From contig NZ_CP137636.1 of assembly GCF_036670015.1 (NCBI RefSeq), positions 3,698,501 to 3,762,500 of the forward strand: a stretch of 64,000 bases of DNA, given 5' to 3'. Position 1 is the stretch's first letter. Every line of letters starts with the position of its first letter. The notes below the pieces were generated by a model. That model made no database searches, was not told where the DNA came from, and saw nothing but the letters and a program-made list of their open reading frames with translations. The DNA comes from Niallia sp. XMNu-256. GTDB taxonomy: Bacteria; Bacillota; Bacilli; Bacillales; Cytobacillaceae. Both the position numbers and the translations under genes were made by a program. Positions 18,635 to 26,867 of this stretch are shown piece by piece.

Positions 18635-19164
18635 CAACCTTTATATATAATACAACCAATTGCATTTGGATGATCTTCTAAAAGGGCATTCCCTGAATAG
18701 GGTTTAATTTTACGAAAAATAATCCAATCGCCTATCCCTCCAGCCATTAAAAACACAGAAATAGCAAGCAGAAGTCCGTTTCCAATGGCTAATGCTAAAA
18801 TTAATGGGATGATCCCCGTTAGTATGACAGGTAATAGCAATGCAATTCTATAGGCTTTAACTTTAATAGGAACCTTACAATGTGCATAAGGGGTAATATG
18901 TTTTAGTATAAAACCGAACTTAACTTCTGTTATTTTAGCTTTTCCAAAGACAATAAAACCAAATCCATGCAGAGCTTCATGTATAATTACTCCTACAACA
19001 TAACCTAAATAAAACTTCCATAGGAAATCTAAACTAAAATTAAATTCAAATCCCCAGATAGAAAAAAATGCAATGAATGCTAGAATACCAATTATTATGG
19101 TATAAATACTTGCCTTTCTGTTCATATATCGAGGATCAACAGTGACTTCAATACTCTGTTTCAT
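18634..19164 (-). CDS. DUF3267-family membrane metalloprotein
   Basis: A 176-residue membrane protein with four hydrophobic segments. The second carries VGVIIHEALHGFGF, an HExxH motif typical of DUF3267 proteins, which are thought to be membrane-embedded zinc peptidase-like proteins. The N-terminus is hydrophilic (MKQSIEVTVDPRYMNRK) and therefore cytoplasmic. No substrate is known for the family. It stands alone. Upstream (19165-19378) there is no gene, only AT-rich sequence before the aldehyde dehydrogenase remnant. Confidence 0.78.
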   Translation of the reverse strand: MKQSIEVTVDPRYMNRKASIYTIIIGILAFIAFFSIWGFEFNFSLDFLWKFYLGYVVGVIIHEALHGFGFIVFGKAKITEVKFGFILKHITPYAHCKVPIKVKAYRIALLLPVILTGIIPLILALAIGNGLLLAISVFLMAGGIGDWIIFRKIKPYSGNALLEDHPNAIGCIIYKG

Positions 19165-19378
19165 ATTCTCACCAGCCTTTATTTAAAGTTTCAGATAGTC
19201 AAATTTAATTTTGAAAGAAAATAAGTTAATGAAGAAACTCTATTTGTTACAATAACTGATTTTCCCTCTAGACCATTTGGATGGTGAATTGGTTGTAAAA
19301 AATTCAATTTCTTTAAGCTCACTAGACTGTGTTTTTAATTCTAGCAAACTTTCGCCTTTAATGTAAGAATTCTTAATC

Positions 19379-19702
19379 TCACGTTTTTAATCTATTAACA
19401 GCTGCACTGAGCTTTTCAATAATTTCAACCTCGACTGATTCATGAATATAGATACGATTCGTACATATGCAAGTTTGGCCGGCATTTCTGAATTTAGAAG
19501 CGCCCCCTTCCACCCCCTTATCAATGTCTGCATCCTCCATCACAATAAACGAAGCATGATTACCTAGTTCCAAGGTAATTTTCTTTACCGTATCTGCCTC
19601 TCCTTTCATAAGCAACTTTCGAACCGCAGCGAAACCAGTGAACGTTAGCTTACGAACTTTATCATATCTGTACCTAATTCCATTTGCGACTGCCCAACGC
19701 AC
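19379..19702 (-). pseudogene. Aldehyde dehydrogenase remnant, middle part (GabD-like)
   Basis: The 107-codon frame encodes only the central catalytic part of a succinate-semialdehyde-type dehydrogenase: VRKLTFTG, KKITLELGNHASFIVMEDA and GQTCICTNRIYIHES with the catalytic Cys. The usual 480-residue protein needs about 220 residues before and 160 after. LELGG has become LELGN. The frame ends at SAAVNRLKT, exactly the region where the other GabD-like remnant (20697-21236) begins. No ribosome site precedes it. It is clearly non-functional. Confidence 0.85.
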
Positions 19703-19725
19703 AAAAAAACAGCCCTTTAAGGCTG
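19702..19725 (-). terminator. Terminator of the DUF2935 gene
   Basis: On the minus strand CAGCC-TTAAA-GGCTG is followed by TTTTTTTGT, ten bases after the stop codon. Confidence 0.75.
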
Positions 19726-19734
19726 CTAAATGGA

Positions 19735-20541
19735 TTATTTTAATTTTTTGTTCTTAGAGGTTAGTTGAGATTCAAATAAATCGATAATTTCTATGAATCT
19801 TTCAGCTTCTCTAAATGTATGATCGGCGAGGAGTGGATGAATATTGCTCTTTATCCGACAAGCTTCTATTAAATCCCTTGCTGTTTTCTTAAAATCCCTT
19901 AATGAAGCCACTGAAACTCTATTTTGGTTCAAAAACTGATCCAATAGCGGTCTAGTTTCGGATTGTGGGCGCATTGAATCCAAATCAACTGCCTGAAAAA
20001 CCAATTGATCAAAATCATGGCTAAACTCTCTTGATTGTTCCACTAACTTTCTTTCAGATGGATCTAAAAGATGCCCAATAAATTTGGCATGATCAGCCAT
20101 AATCCTAAGGAAAAATACATTTTCTTGAATAATGGTATCAGGTTGGTAGGCAAGTTTTCCTTCATTGAGGTCCTTTAAGCGGTTAGCAAAATAAGCAGCT
20201 TCTCTACTGATATGGTCAACTAATAGTGGGTAGTTATTTGAGCGAATTTCACAGCGCAAAGATAAAACCAGTACCTTTCTCTTGTAACTCCAAATAGCTA
20301 CAGCTGCTTGATATACCTCATTGTTAAAAGCTTGAACTTGACGAATGTCCGATCCCGCATTAAGTATTTCCAATTTTTCCTCTATTCGTTCAAATAGAGT
20401 GATGAACTGTTTAGCCTCTGCAATCAATTGCGTCTGTTCATAGGTAAATCCCAAGCTTTAAAATAAGGCATGTTCCTTCATAACCCTCGACCAAAACCGA
20501 ATTTCATCTAAGGACCTCATAATTGGTTTAGCCTTAGCCAT
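19735..20541 (-). pseudogene. DUF2935 protein gene with an in-frame stop
   Basis: From an ATG at 20541 with a strong AAGGAGGGGG site, the frame reads MAKAKPIMRSLDEIRFWSRV...EHALF. It meets TAA at 20458-20460, then continues in the same frame as SLGFTYEQTQLIAEA to a stop at 19735. The total of 269 codons equals the normal length of DUF2935 proteins, which are tandem four-helix, ferritin-like bundles with conserved His/Glu (EHA, DHAKFIGHLLDPSE, DHTFREAERF). A single substitution (for example TTA to TAA) explains the break. Restart at the TTG just after it is possible but has no ribosome site. The gene is probably inactivated recently. Confidence 0.8.
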
Positions 20542-20637
20542 AATGCCCCCTCCTTATTTACAACACCTTTCCCTTCAATATATGTGTGCTCATTTAATCC
20601 TATTCAATATTCCTATGCAAACAGGCACTGCCAATTG

Positions 20638-20687
20638 AAAAAGGGGCCAGACACTCTCGAAAACGAAAGATTGTCTGGCCCTTTTTA
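20638..20687. terminator. Terminator after the GabD-like remnant
   Basis: GGCCAGACA (20645-20653) pairs with TGTCTGGCC (20672-20680), with T-rich flanks on both strands. Confidence 0.78.
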
Positions 20688-20696
20688 TCTCTCTTC

Positions 20697-21236
20697 CTAA
20701 AACCCAATGGACATATATTTCACTTCAAGGTATTCGTCCATTCCATAGTGGCCGCCTTCTCGGCCAAGTCCACTTTCTTTGACGCCTCCGAATGGGGCTT
20801 GGGCGACAAATGGGAGTCCATCGTTAAGTCCAATGATTCCGTATTCAAGCTGTTCACTCATGCGAATCGCTTTGCCGAGATTTTCAGTAAGACATAAGCA
20901 GCCAATCCGTATTGGGAATTATTGGCTCGTTGGATGACTCTTCCTCTGTTTTAAAAGTTGTTACAGGTGCCAGTGGACCGAATGTTTCCTCTGTCATACA
21001 AATCATTTCATCGGTTACATTGCTAATAATCGTTGGTTCAAAATAATACCCATTGGCGAAATCAGCCCTTTTCCCTCCAAGAAGGATGGTTCCTCCTTTA
21101 CTTACAGCATCTTCAATGTGTTCGGTTACTTTATTGATGGCATTCTCATCAATCATTGACCCAACATCTGTTCCCTCTTCTAAGCCATTCGCCACTTTTA
21201 ATCTTTTCACAGCTGCACTGAATATTTTCAGAAATA
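20697..21236 (-). pseudogene. GabD-like aldehyde dehydrogenase remnant, C-terminal part
   Basis: On the minus strand the sequence starts at FSAAVKRLKVANGLEEGTDV and runs through LLGGKRADFANGYYFEPTII and EETFGPLAPVTTF. Two frame changes follow (near 20950 and 20890) before [18 protein letters not shown] and the final MSIGF stop at 20697. This is the C-terminal third of a succinate-semialdehyde dehydrogenase. The N-terminal two thirds is missing; a stop codon lies just upstream of the homologous part. With two frameshifts and no start it is a pseudogene, and a good terminator still follows. Confidence 0.85.
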
Positions 21237-21348
21237 ATTACTTTTAAGCCAGCTAGATAAAATGGGTGAAACATAGGAATGTCCTTATGTTTCACCCATT
21301 GGGATTATTTTGGGAGACACGAGAACGTCCCCTCTGAAATGTTTACCC

Positions 21349-22020
21349 TTATTTTTTATCCGAAAACCAGCCCGTTGGTTCCACAAAGAAGCCCTTATCT
21401 AATCCATTTTCAGTCAGACGGTTTCCACCGCAAGCCAATGTTGCTCCTTCCCTTTTTCCAATTTCAATGTATTCAAGAATTGAGTTCAATTGCGCCTCAC
21501 TTACAATTGCACCCATTCCAGAACCTTCTTCTAAACCAGGTCCGACTTTGATGTTTTTCGCACGTCTGACAAACTCAGCAACAAATTTGTCGTAGATGCG
21601 GTCATCGACAATAATGCGGCTTCCCGCAGAACAAACTTGACCAGATCCATAGAAAATTCCGACTAATGCGTTGTCAACCGGTGCCTCAAAATCAGCCTCG
21701 GCAAAAATAATATTGGGTGACTTCCCACCTAATTCAAGGGAGATTTTTTTCAAATTGCCGGCAGCATTGCGCATGATCTGTTTACCGACCTCTGTGCTTC
21801 CCGTAAATGAAACCATATCACTAGAAGCAATCGCATTACCAATGATTGAGCCTTGTCCTAAAACTAAATTCACCACGCCTTTTGGAACGCCTACCTCTTC
21901 GATGATTTCTACTAGTTTCATCGCCGTTATTGGTGTGACTTCAGCCGGCTTATAGACAATCGTATTTCCAGCTGCCAATGCTGGAGCAAACTTCCAAACA
22001 CTCATGAGGAAAGTGTTAAT
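21349..22020 (-). pseudogene. Second aldehyde dehydrogenase remnant (betaine-aldehyde type)
   Basis: The frame encodes roughly residues 150-390 of an aldehyde dehydrogenase of a different type from the GabD-like pieces. It shows WKFAPALAAGNTIVYKPAE, VSFTGSTEVGKQ, LELGGKSPNIIFA and YGSGQVCSAGSRI with the catalytic Cys. The coenzyme-binding N-terminus is absent; unrelated AT-rich sequence precedes MSVWKFAP. The protein ends abruptly after FVEPT with an unrelated tail. It abuts the start of the divergent sigma-54 activator, suggesting that the gene was once its target. Confidence 0.82.
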
Positions 22021-22101
22021 TGTTGAAACTTTCAAATAATTATGAAATAATTTAATAATAGTTGTAATATTCAAAAAATAAATAAGGAAGTGTGTTTTTT
22101 G

Positions 22102-23946
22102 GTGAAAACGTTCATTCTATCTAACGACCAACTGCTTCAAGCTTTTCAATCAAGTCTACTATTTATATATGATGAAATTCTCGTAACCAATCGAAATGGA
22201 ATGATTCTACACAAAAGCGGAGAACTGAAAAACTTTTGGTCCACAGTTGGGATTATTGGAAGGATGATAACAGAACTAGAAGAAGTTTCATTTATTGGCG
22301 ATTCCATTTTACAGCTATTAAAAGGTGAGATCCATTCTCTCGGATTAAAGACATGGAATGGCAGTGAAATTTTATTGACCGTTTTTCCTGTCGAAGATGA
22401 TAATGAAGAACTTCTAGTTTGGGGGGTAAAAAACATTTCCAACCATTTAATAGAACCGGTTGAAATCACCGATTGTCTCGATTACAACAACAGTTCATCT
22501 ATTGTTGTCCAAAGTCCAGAAATGAATGAGGTACTTGAGACGGTCGAAATGGTTTCAAACGTTCCTACAACCGTGCTGTTACTCGGAGAATCTGGGGTCG
22601 GAAAAGAAATGATCGCCAAACATATTCATGAAATCGGAAATCGAAGGTCTAAGCCTTTTATTGCCGTTAACTGTGGGGCCATTCCGAAAAATCTTTTGGA
22701 AAGTGAGTTATTTGGTTATGTCGGCGGAGCTTTCAGTGGCGCCAATAAAAACGGTTCACTAGGAAAATTTCAATTAGCAGATGGCGGCATCATTTTCCTC
22801 GATGAAATCGCCGAAATGCCTCTCAGCTCGCAAGTCAACCTCCTGAGAATTTTACAAGAAAAAGAGGTGACTCCTTTAGGAGGCTCAAAACCAATTCGTA
22901 TTGATGTTCAAATTGTTGCTGCAACAAACAAATCCTTAGAAAAAATGGTCAAGGAAGGGAAATTTAGAGAGGACCTATATTACCGTTTAAATGTAGTGCC
23001 GATTGAAATTCCCGCCTTGCGAGAAAGGATTGAGGACATTCCTTACTTCGTCTATCATTTCGCTGCAAAGTATAATTCCTTATATAAACGGGATATTACG
23101 ATTTTACCGGATGCCGTAGATTTATTCTGTATTTTCGATTGGCCTGGAAATGTACGACAATTAGAGAATACGATCGAACGAATCGTTGTGACGAGTAAAG
23201 AATCGAACATTGACGCCAAACTCGCACACCCTTACATTCCACGGGAAAAGGCCACCATTAAAGAGCCGCCGACCATTCATCACATCATGCCCCTGCAGGA
23301 AGCAGTTGATATGATTGAAGAACAGTTAATTACAATGACAATGGAAAAATATAAATCGGTCAAACTGGCCGCAAAGGTTCTCGATATTAGTCCACCAACA
23401 ATGAGTCGGAAATACAAAAAAATACGGGAAAAACCCCTACAAGAGACAAGCTCCCCATCAAACAAACGAAAAATACTAGAAGAACATTTAAATAAACAAT
23501 TGCGCTCCATGGCACTTATGATATCAGCGACGATTCTTCCAGAAGATATTTCTGCACTCGTGAATCACCCTGTTTCATCTTCCAATACTATTTTTAAAAA
23601 GGTTCAAGAAAAATTAACTAAAATACGAAACCAAGAAGGAATCATTGAATGGGTTTATATTTTTAAAGCTTCAGAGAATAAAATGTGTACCATTGTAGCT
23701 GATGAAGGTTTTCCAATTCCACCTGGAGTGATATACGATGGTCCCCCTGAAATGATGAAAGTTGGTTTTGAAGCAATGAACGGAAGAGCCGGGGTAACCC
23801 CATTGTATAAAGATATATTCGGGGAATGGAAATCTACCTTTGCCCCTTTAATGGATCATAATGGGAAAGTTCTTGCCACGATCGCCTTTGACTATCGTCG
23901 CTCCTACATCGAATCCGAATTAAAGAGGATTGAGAGTACATTGTGA
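22102..23946 (+). CDS. Sigma-54-dependent activator with an extra C-terminal domain
   Basis: Bacterial enhancer-binding protein that would remodel SigL (sigma-54) polymerase. Numbered from an upstream GTG at 22090: an N-terminal PAS-like sensory region (1-135), then an AAA+ domain with Walker A GESGVGKE (166-173), the sigma-54 contact loop as GAFSGA (213-218, normally GAFTGA) and Walker B GGIIFLDEI (232-240). The helix-turn-helix KLAAKVLDISPPTMSRKYKK follows near 430-450. Unusually, about 160 residues follow it (IIEWVYIFKASENKMC, GEWKSTFAPLMDHNGKVLAT), resembling a small-molecule sensor domain. AAGGAAGTG sits 10-15 bases before TTG 22099 and GTG 22102, so the true start is one of these. Its adjacent dehydrogenase target is destroyed, so it may be an orphan. 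Confidence 0.8.
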   Translation: MKTFILSNDQLLQAFQSSLLFIYDEILVTNRNGMILHKSGELKNFWSTVGIIGRMITELEEVSFIGDSILQLLKGEIHSLGLKTWNGSEILLTVFPVEDDNEELLVWGVKNISNHLIEPVEITDCLDYNNSSSIVVQSPEMNEVLETVEMVSNVPTTVLLLGESGVGKEMIAKHIHEIGNRRSKPFIAVNCGAIPKNLLESELFGYVGGAFSGANKNGSLGKFQLADGGIIFLDEIAEMPLSSQVNLLRILQEKEVTPLGGSKPIRIDVQIVAATNKSLEKMVKEGKFREDLYYRLNVVPIEIPALRERIEDIPYFVYHFAAKYNSLYKRDITILPDAVDLFCIFDWPGNVRQLENTIERIVVTSKESNIDAKLAHPYIPREKATIKEPPTIHHIMPLQEAVDMIEEQLITMTMEKYKSVKLAAKVLDISPPTMSRKYKKIREKPLQETSSPSNKRKILEEHLNKQLRSMALMISATILPEDISALVNHPVSSSNTIFKKVQEKLTKIRNQEGIIEWVYIFKASENKMCTIVADEGFPIPPGVIYDGPPEMMKVGFEAMNGRAGVTPLYKDIFGEWKSTFAPLMDHNGKVLATIAFDYRRSYIESELKRIESTL

Positions 23947-24107
23947 ATGTGAAGTCTTCCAATGTGGGATAAAATTTTGATATACTCGGGGACGGGAACA
24001 CCGTCTCCTTGTTTTACCTTTTATCTCAGATTGTGGGTACAATGGTTATAAGTACCATAACTGAGCACCGCTTTAACATAAAAAATAAAACCCAGGAGTT
24101 GTATGTA

Positions 24108-24524
24108 ATGAGATTATCCCCTTACTTAATGATGAATGGAAATACAAAAGAAGCGATTCAATTTTACAAAAAGGCTTTGAATGCGGAAATCCTTTTTAGC
24201 CAAACGTTTGGAGAAATGCCGGAAAATCCAGATTATCCATTACCAGCAGAGGCAAAAGAGCTTGTGTCACATGCAATGATAAAAGTCGGCGAGTCGGAAA
24301 TCATGTTTTCTGATAACTTTCCAGGACAAACAAGTCAAATTGGAAATCAAGTGACCATCTGTATTTCATCTAAGGACGCAGAAAAATCGAAACAAATATT
24401 TGAGTCTTTGCAACAAGACGGCCAAGTGAAAATGCCATTCCAAAAAACATTCTTTAGCCCGGGTTATGGAATTGTGACTGATAAGTACGGAGTAACCTTT
24501 CAAATTCATACAGATGGAAATTAA
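24108..24524 (+). CDS. PhnB/YjdN-like VOC-fold protein
   Basis: About 138 residues of the PhnB-like (3-demethylubiquinone-type) VOC group: MRLSPYLMMNGNTKEAIQFY, FGEMPENPDYPLPAE, ESEIMFSDNFPG and GYGIVTDKYGVTFQIHT. The group is soluble and mostly of unknown enzymatic role. The start at 24108 is chosen over the in-frame upstream ATG at 24009 because AGGAG lies about ten bases before it and the family begins with this residue pattern. It is monocistronic with a good terminator. Confidence 0.8.
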   Translation: MRLSPYLMMNGNTKEAIQFYKKALNAEILFSQTFGEMPENPDYPLPAEAKELVSHAMIKVGESEIMFSDNFPGQTSQIGNQVTICISSKDAEKSKQIFESLQQDGQVKMPFQKTFFSPGYGIVTDKYGVTFQIHTDGN

Positions 24525-24531
24525 GAAATGA

Positions 24532-24563
24532 AGGCCACTGGAAATATTTCTAGTGGCCTATTT
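24532..24563 (+). terminator. Terminator of the PhnB-like gene
   Basis: AGGCCACT and AGTGGCCT form an 8-bp stem followed by ATTTTAAA. Confidence 0.75.
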
Positions 24564-24603
24564 TAAATAATCACACTAGAATGTTCCTTTCATGCTTAGA
24601 TAA

Positions 24604-25078
24604 TTAATAGTCTTCAACTTGTTGTTTTTTTGTAATTCGTTGTATTTCTGTCTCCACCTCAAAAACTCGTTTATTTAAAGCATCCGCTTTATTATCCATA
24701 TGTTCAGTAATTCTATCCGTATAATCACCCAAGGTCTCAATTATATTTCTTTGAAACTTTTCTTGATTCTTTTTTAATATCTTCTACATCTTTTTCGATT
24801 GTGTTGAAGCGCTGATCTACGGTATCAAACCGCTTATCCATCCGTTCAAACCGTTCATTCATACCTTCAAGCTGCTCGTTCATACCTTCAAGCCGCTCGT
24901 TCATGCCTTCAAACCGCTCGTTCATGCCTTCAAACCGCTCGTTCATGCCTTCGAACCGCTCGTTCACGCCTTCAAACCGCTCGTTCATACCTTTTTCCAT
25001 GACATCCAAGCGTTGATTAATTGGTTCTAATTCTTCCTTTAAAACAGAGCGTAATAATATTTCTAATTCTTTAGACAT
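24604..25078 (-). pseudogene. Coiled-coil heptad-repeat protein gene with a frameshift
   Basis: From an ATG at 25078 (GGAG nine bases upstream) the frame encodes MSKELEILLRSVLKEEL, then about eight NERFEGM-type heptads forming a long coiled coil, then FNTIEKDVEDIKK. The frame closes at 24737. In the +1 frame the coding continues smoothly (NQEKFQRNIIETLGDYTDRI ... ITKKQQVEDY) to a stop at 24604. The break lies in a run of six A's (minus strand), so one extra A is the likely cause. With five A's the protein would be about 158 residues. It could be a phase-variable tract, a pseudogene or a sequencing error. Confidence 0.72.
24840..25000 (-). repeat. 21-bp tandem repeat encoding NERFEGM heptads
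   Basis: About eight near-identical 21-bp units within the coiled-coil gene. Read on the plus strand they are TTCAAACCGCTCGTTCATGCC variants, each coding one heptad. Length variation by slippage is expected. The gene-free stretch 25079-25528 upstream shows nothing I can interpret. Confidence 0.8.
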
Positions 25079-25528
25079 TACTATTAACTCCAAGTTTTTT
25101 AATAAAATATTGTAATTCAACTAATGGGAAGTCAAATCAACTCTTTTTTTCTAATACCATCAGGGATTCTAGTTGTGAAGAGATTTTCTAGTGGAGCAGA
25201 AGAGGTATTTTGACAGAACGTAAGTCCATTTATACGTCATAAATATCGCGAACATTTGTTCTGAATATAGAATAACCCTTTACTCTATATTTGTCAATCT
25301 TCTAGCAGCGGAAGTATTTGATTTGACTATAGCTATTTTTTAGATGATATTTCAAATAATTAAGCTTCTATCATAGCACCAATACATTATCTTTGAATAG
25401 AACCAAATATAAGCACACACTTTAAAAAATAGGGGGCGCTTAAACTACCCCCAAATAGTAGATCTTCATGTGTACACAATTTAAACTTCTTATTTTTCCA
25501 GGACTTTCAAAGGCCTTGTCCATCTGGT

Positions 25529-26629
25529 TTAAACCTTCTCAAGCTCCCAATTAACCATCTTAATATTAAACTCTATATAGCCTTGTCCTTTTGCCCATTC
25601 TACTGTATTCTCATATTCCGGATGATTCGGGTCGGCAGTTATCTGAAGAAATTCTTCATATCCATACTCCCCACCAACATCCTCTGGCGGTGTTGTCCCG
25701 TCTCCCTCTAGGCAAATAGGATAAGGGTGCTCATAATCTTCTATCACATTGACTACTTCTATATTATGCTGCCAATTATCTCCGAAATCATAATTGTATT
25801 TTATTTTTCCCGATAGGTGTTCCGAAAGTTTGATATCAGTATCGAGCTTTGTTGGGATTGTCTTTTCATAGGAGAACTCATCGTCACAAACGATGTTCAG
25901 AATCGGTTTATCCCCATTTTGTTGAGAGCTTGGTGTCTCGATATCATATAGATAAAATTCATACAAATGACACTCCTGCCAACCAAAGGACAATTGTAAT
26001 ATTTTATGAAATTCACGAAACGTCCGATTAACCGGGACCACCAACCTGCGCCAGACTTGGTGTTTTTCCAGTTTAAGAGTGACTAGTAACTCGACCGCTT
26101 TAGAGTCAAAAATCGGTTGGCCGGAAAAGGCCTCAAGGTCCTTATACAATTCTTCGTTTGGATAGATATATTGATTCTTTCCGTTACCGTATAGATCACG
26201 GCTAACCTTTTTACTTAGATCTGTTTGTATAAGAAGACTACTATCTAGTAAATCCTCAAAAAATTCAACCCCTTCACATGCTTTATTCATCCTTGCAACC
26301 GTAGTTCGATCCTTCGTTTTTGTGTAGGTAGTGTCTTTTGCCATCGTGTGCTCCATATACTGTTCAATAATTTCATCTTTAATAAACTCGGCCTTAAAGC
26401 TCTCACGAATAGCCTGAAAGACATGTTCATCGAGTTTGGCAAAATCCTTTGCCTTTAACCCGTGAAGGATAATCACATAGCGATTTTTATCGTTTACTAG
26501 AACAACCGTCTTTCTTCGGTTAATTGTCATTAAATTGGCATGCCAAGAGAAAAGCGGATCCTCCTCTACTTGAGGCTCAGGCTTCATCTTTAACTGATCC
26601 ATTAATTTCTTTGTGCATTGTATAAGCAT
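25529..26629 (-). CDS. Plasmid pRiA4b ORF-3-like protein with DUF6933-like N-terminus
   Basis: A 366-residue soluble protein with two parts. Residues 1-160 (MLIQCTKKLMDQLKMKPEP, HANLMTINRRKTVVLVND) resemble the DUF6933 domain. Residues 180-340 match the pRiA4b ORF-3 family (LEKHQVWRRLVVPVNRTFRE, LQLSFGWQECHLYEF, YNYDFGDNWQHNIEV, CLEGDGTTPPEDVGGEYGYE). The family is linked to mobile elements as passenger proteins, but many chromosomal copies exist and the function is unknown. Nothing mobile is recognisable at its edges. Confidence 0.8.
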   Translation of the reverse strand: MLIQCTKKLMDQLKMKPEPQVEEDPLFSWHANLMTINRRKTVVLVNDKNRYVIILHGLKAKDFAKLDEHVFQAIRESFKAEFIKDEIIEQYMEHTMAKDTTYTKTKDRTTVARMNKACEGVEFFEDLLDSSLLIQTDLSKKVSRDLYGNGKNQYIYPNEELYKDLEAFSGQPIFDSKAVELLVTLKLEKHQVWRRLVVPVNRTFREFHKILQLSFGWQECHLYEFYLYDIETPSSQQNGDKPILNIVCDDEFSYEKTIPTKLDTDIKLSEHLSGKIKYNYDFGDNWQHNIEVVNVIEDYEHPYPICLEGDGTTPPEDVGGEYGYEEFLQITADPNHPEYENTVEWAKGQGYIEFNIKMVNWELEKV

Positions 26630-26823
26630 ACAAGTCCCCTTTCTTTTAAAAAAACTGTAACACGGCGACGGTGTTTAGATTATAAACCGTTCTTACATTT
26701 CGTTTAACCTTTTGGCTAGTTAATCAAATGATACTATTTTCGCTGAAATTCCACCATGTTTATCAGGCTTAAATTGGTATGGTAATGATTGAGATCACAT
26801 AGAAAAGAGAGAACCCGGTGTTC

Positions 26824-26856
26824 AAAAAAATAAATCCATGGGGCTCCCACGGATTC
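26824..26856 (-). terminator. Terminator of the HtrA-like protease gene
   Basis: On the minus strand AATCC-GTGGG...CCCAT-GGATT is followed by TATTTTTTT. Confidence 0.78.
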
Positions 26857-26867
26857 ATTTTCAACTT

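Noticed and set aside
24775..24800. Programmed -1 frameshift at an A6G slippery sequence
   Set aside because: The phase of the A-run does not fit X-XXY-YYZ for the upstream frame and the continuation lies in the +1 frame.
24840..25000. Possible CRISPR-like array because of regular 21-bp repeats
   Set aside because: There are no spacers; the units are contiguous and code for heptads in one frame.
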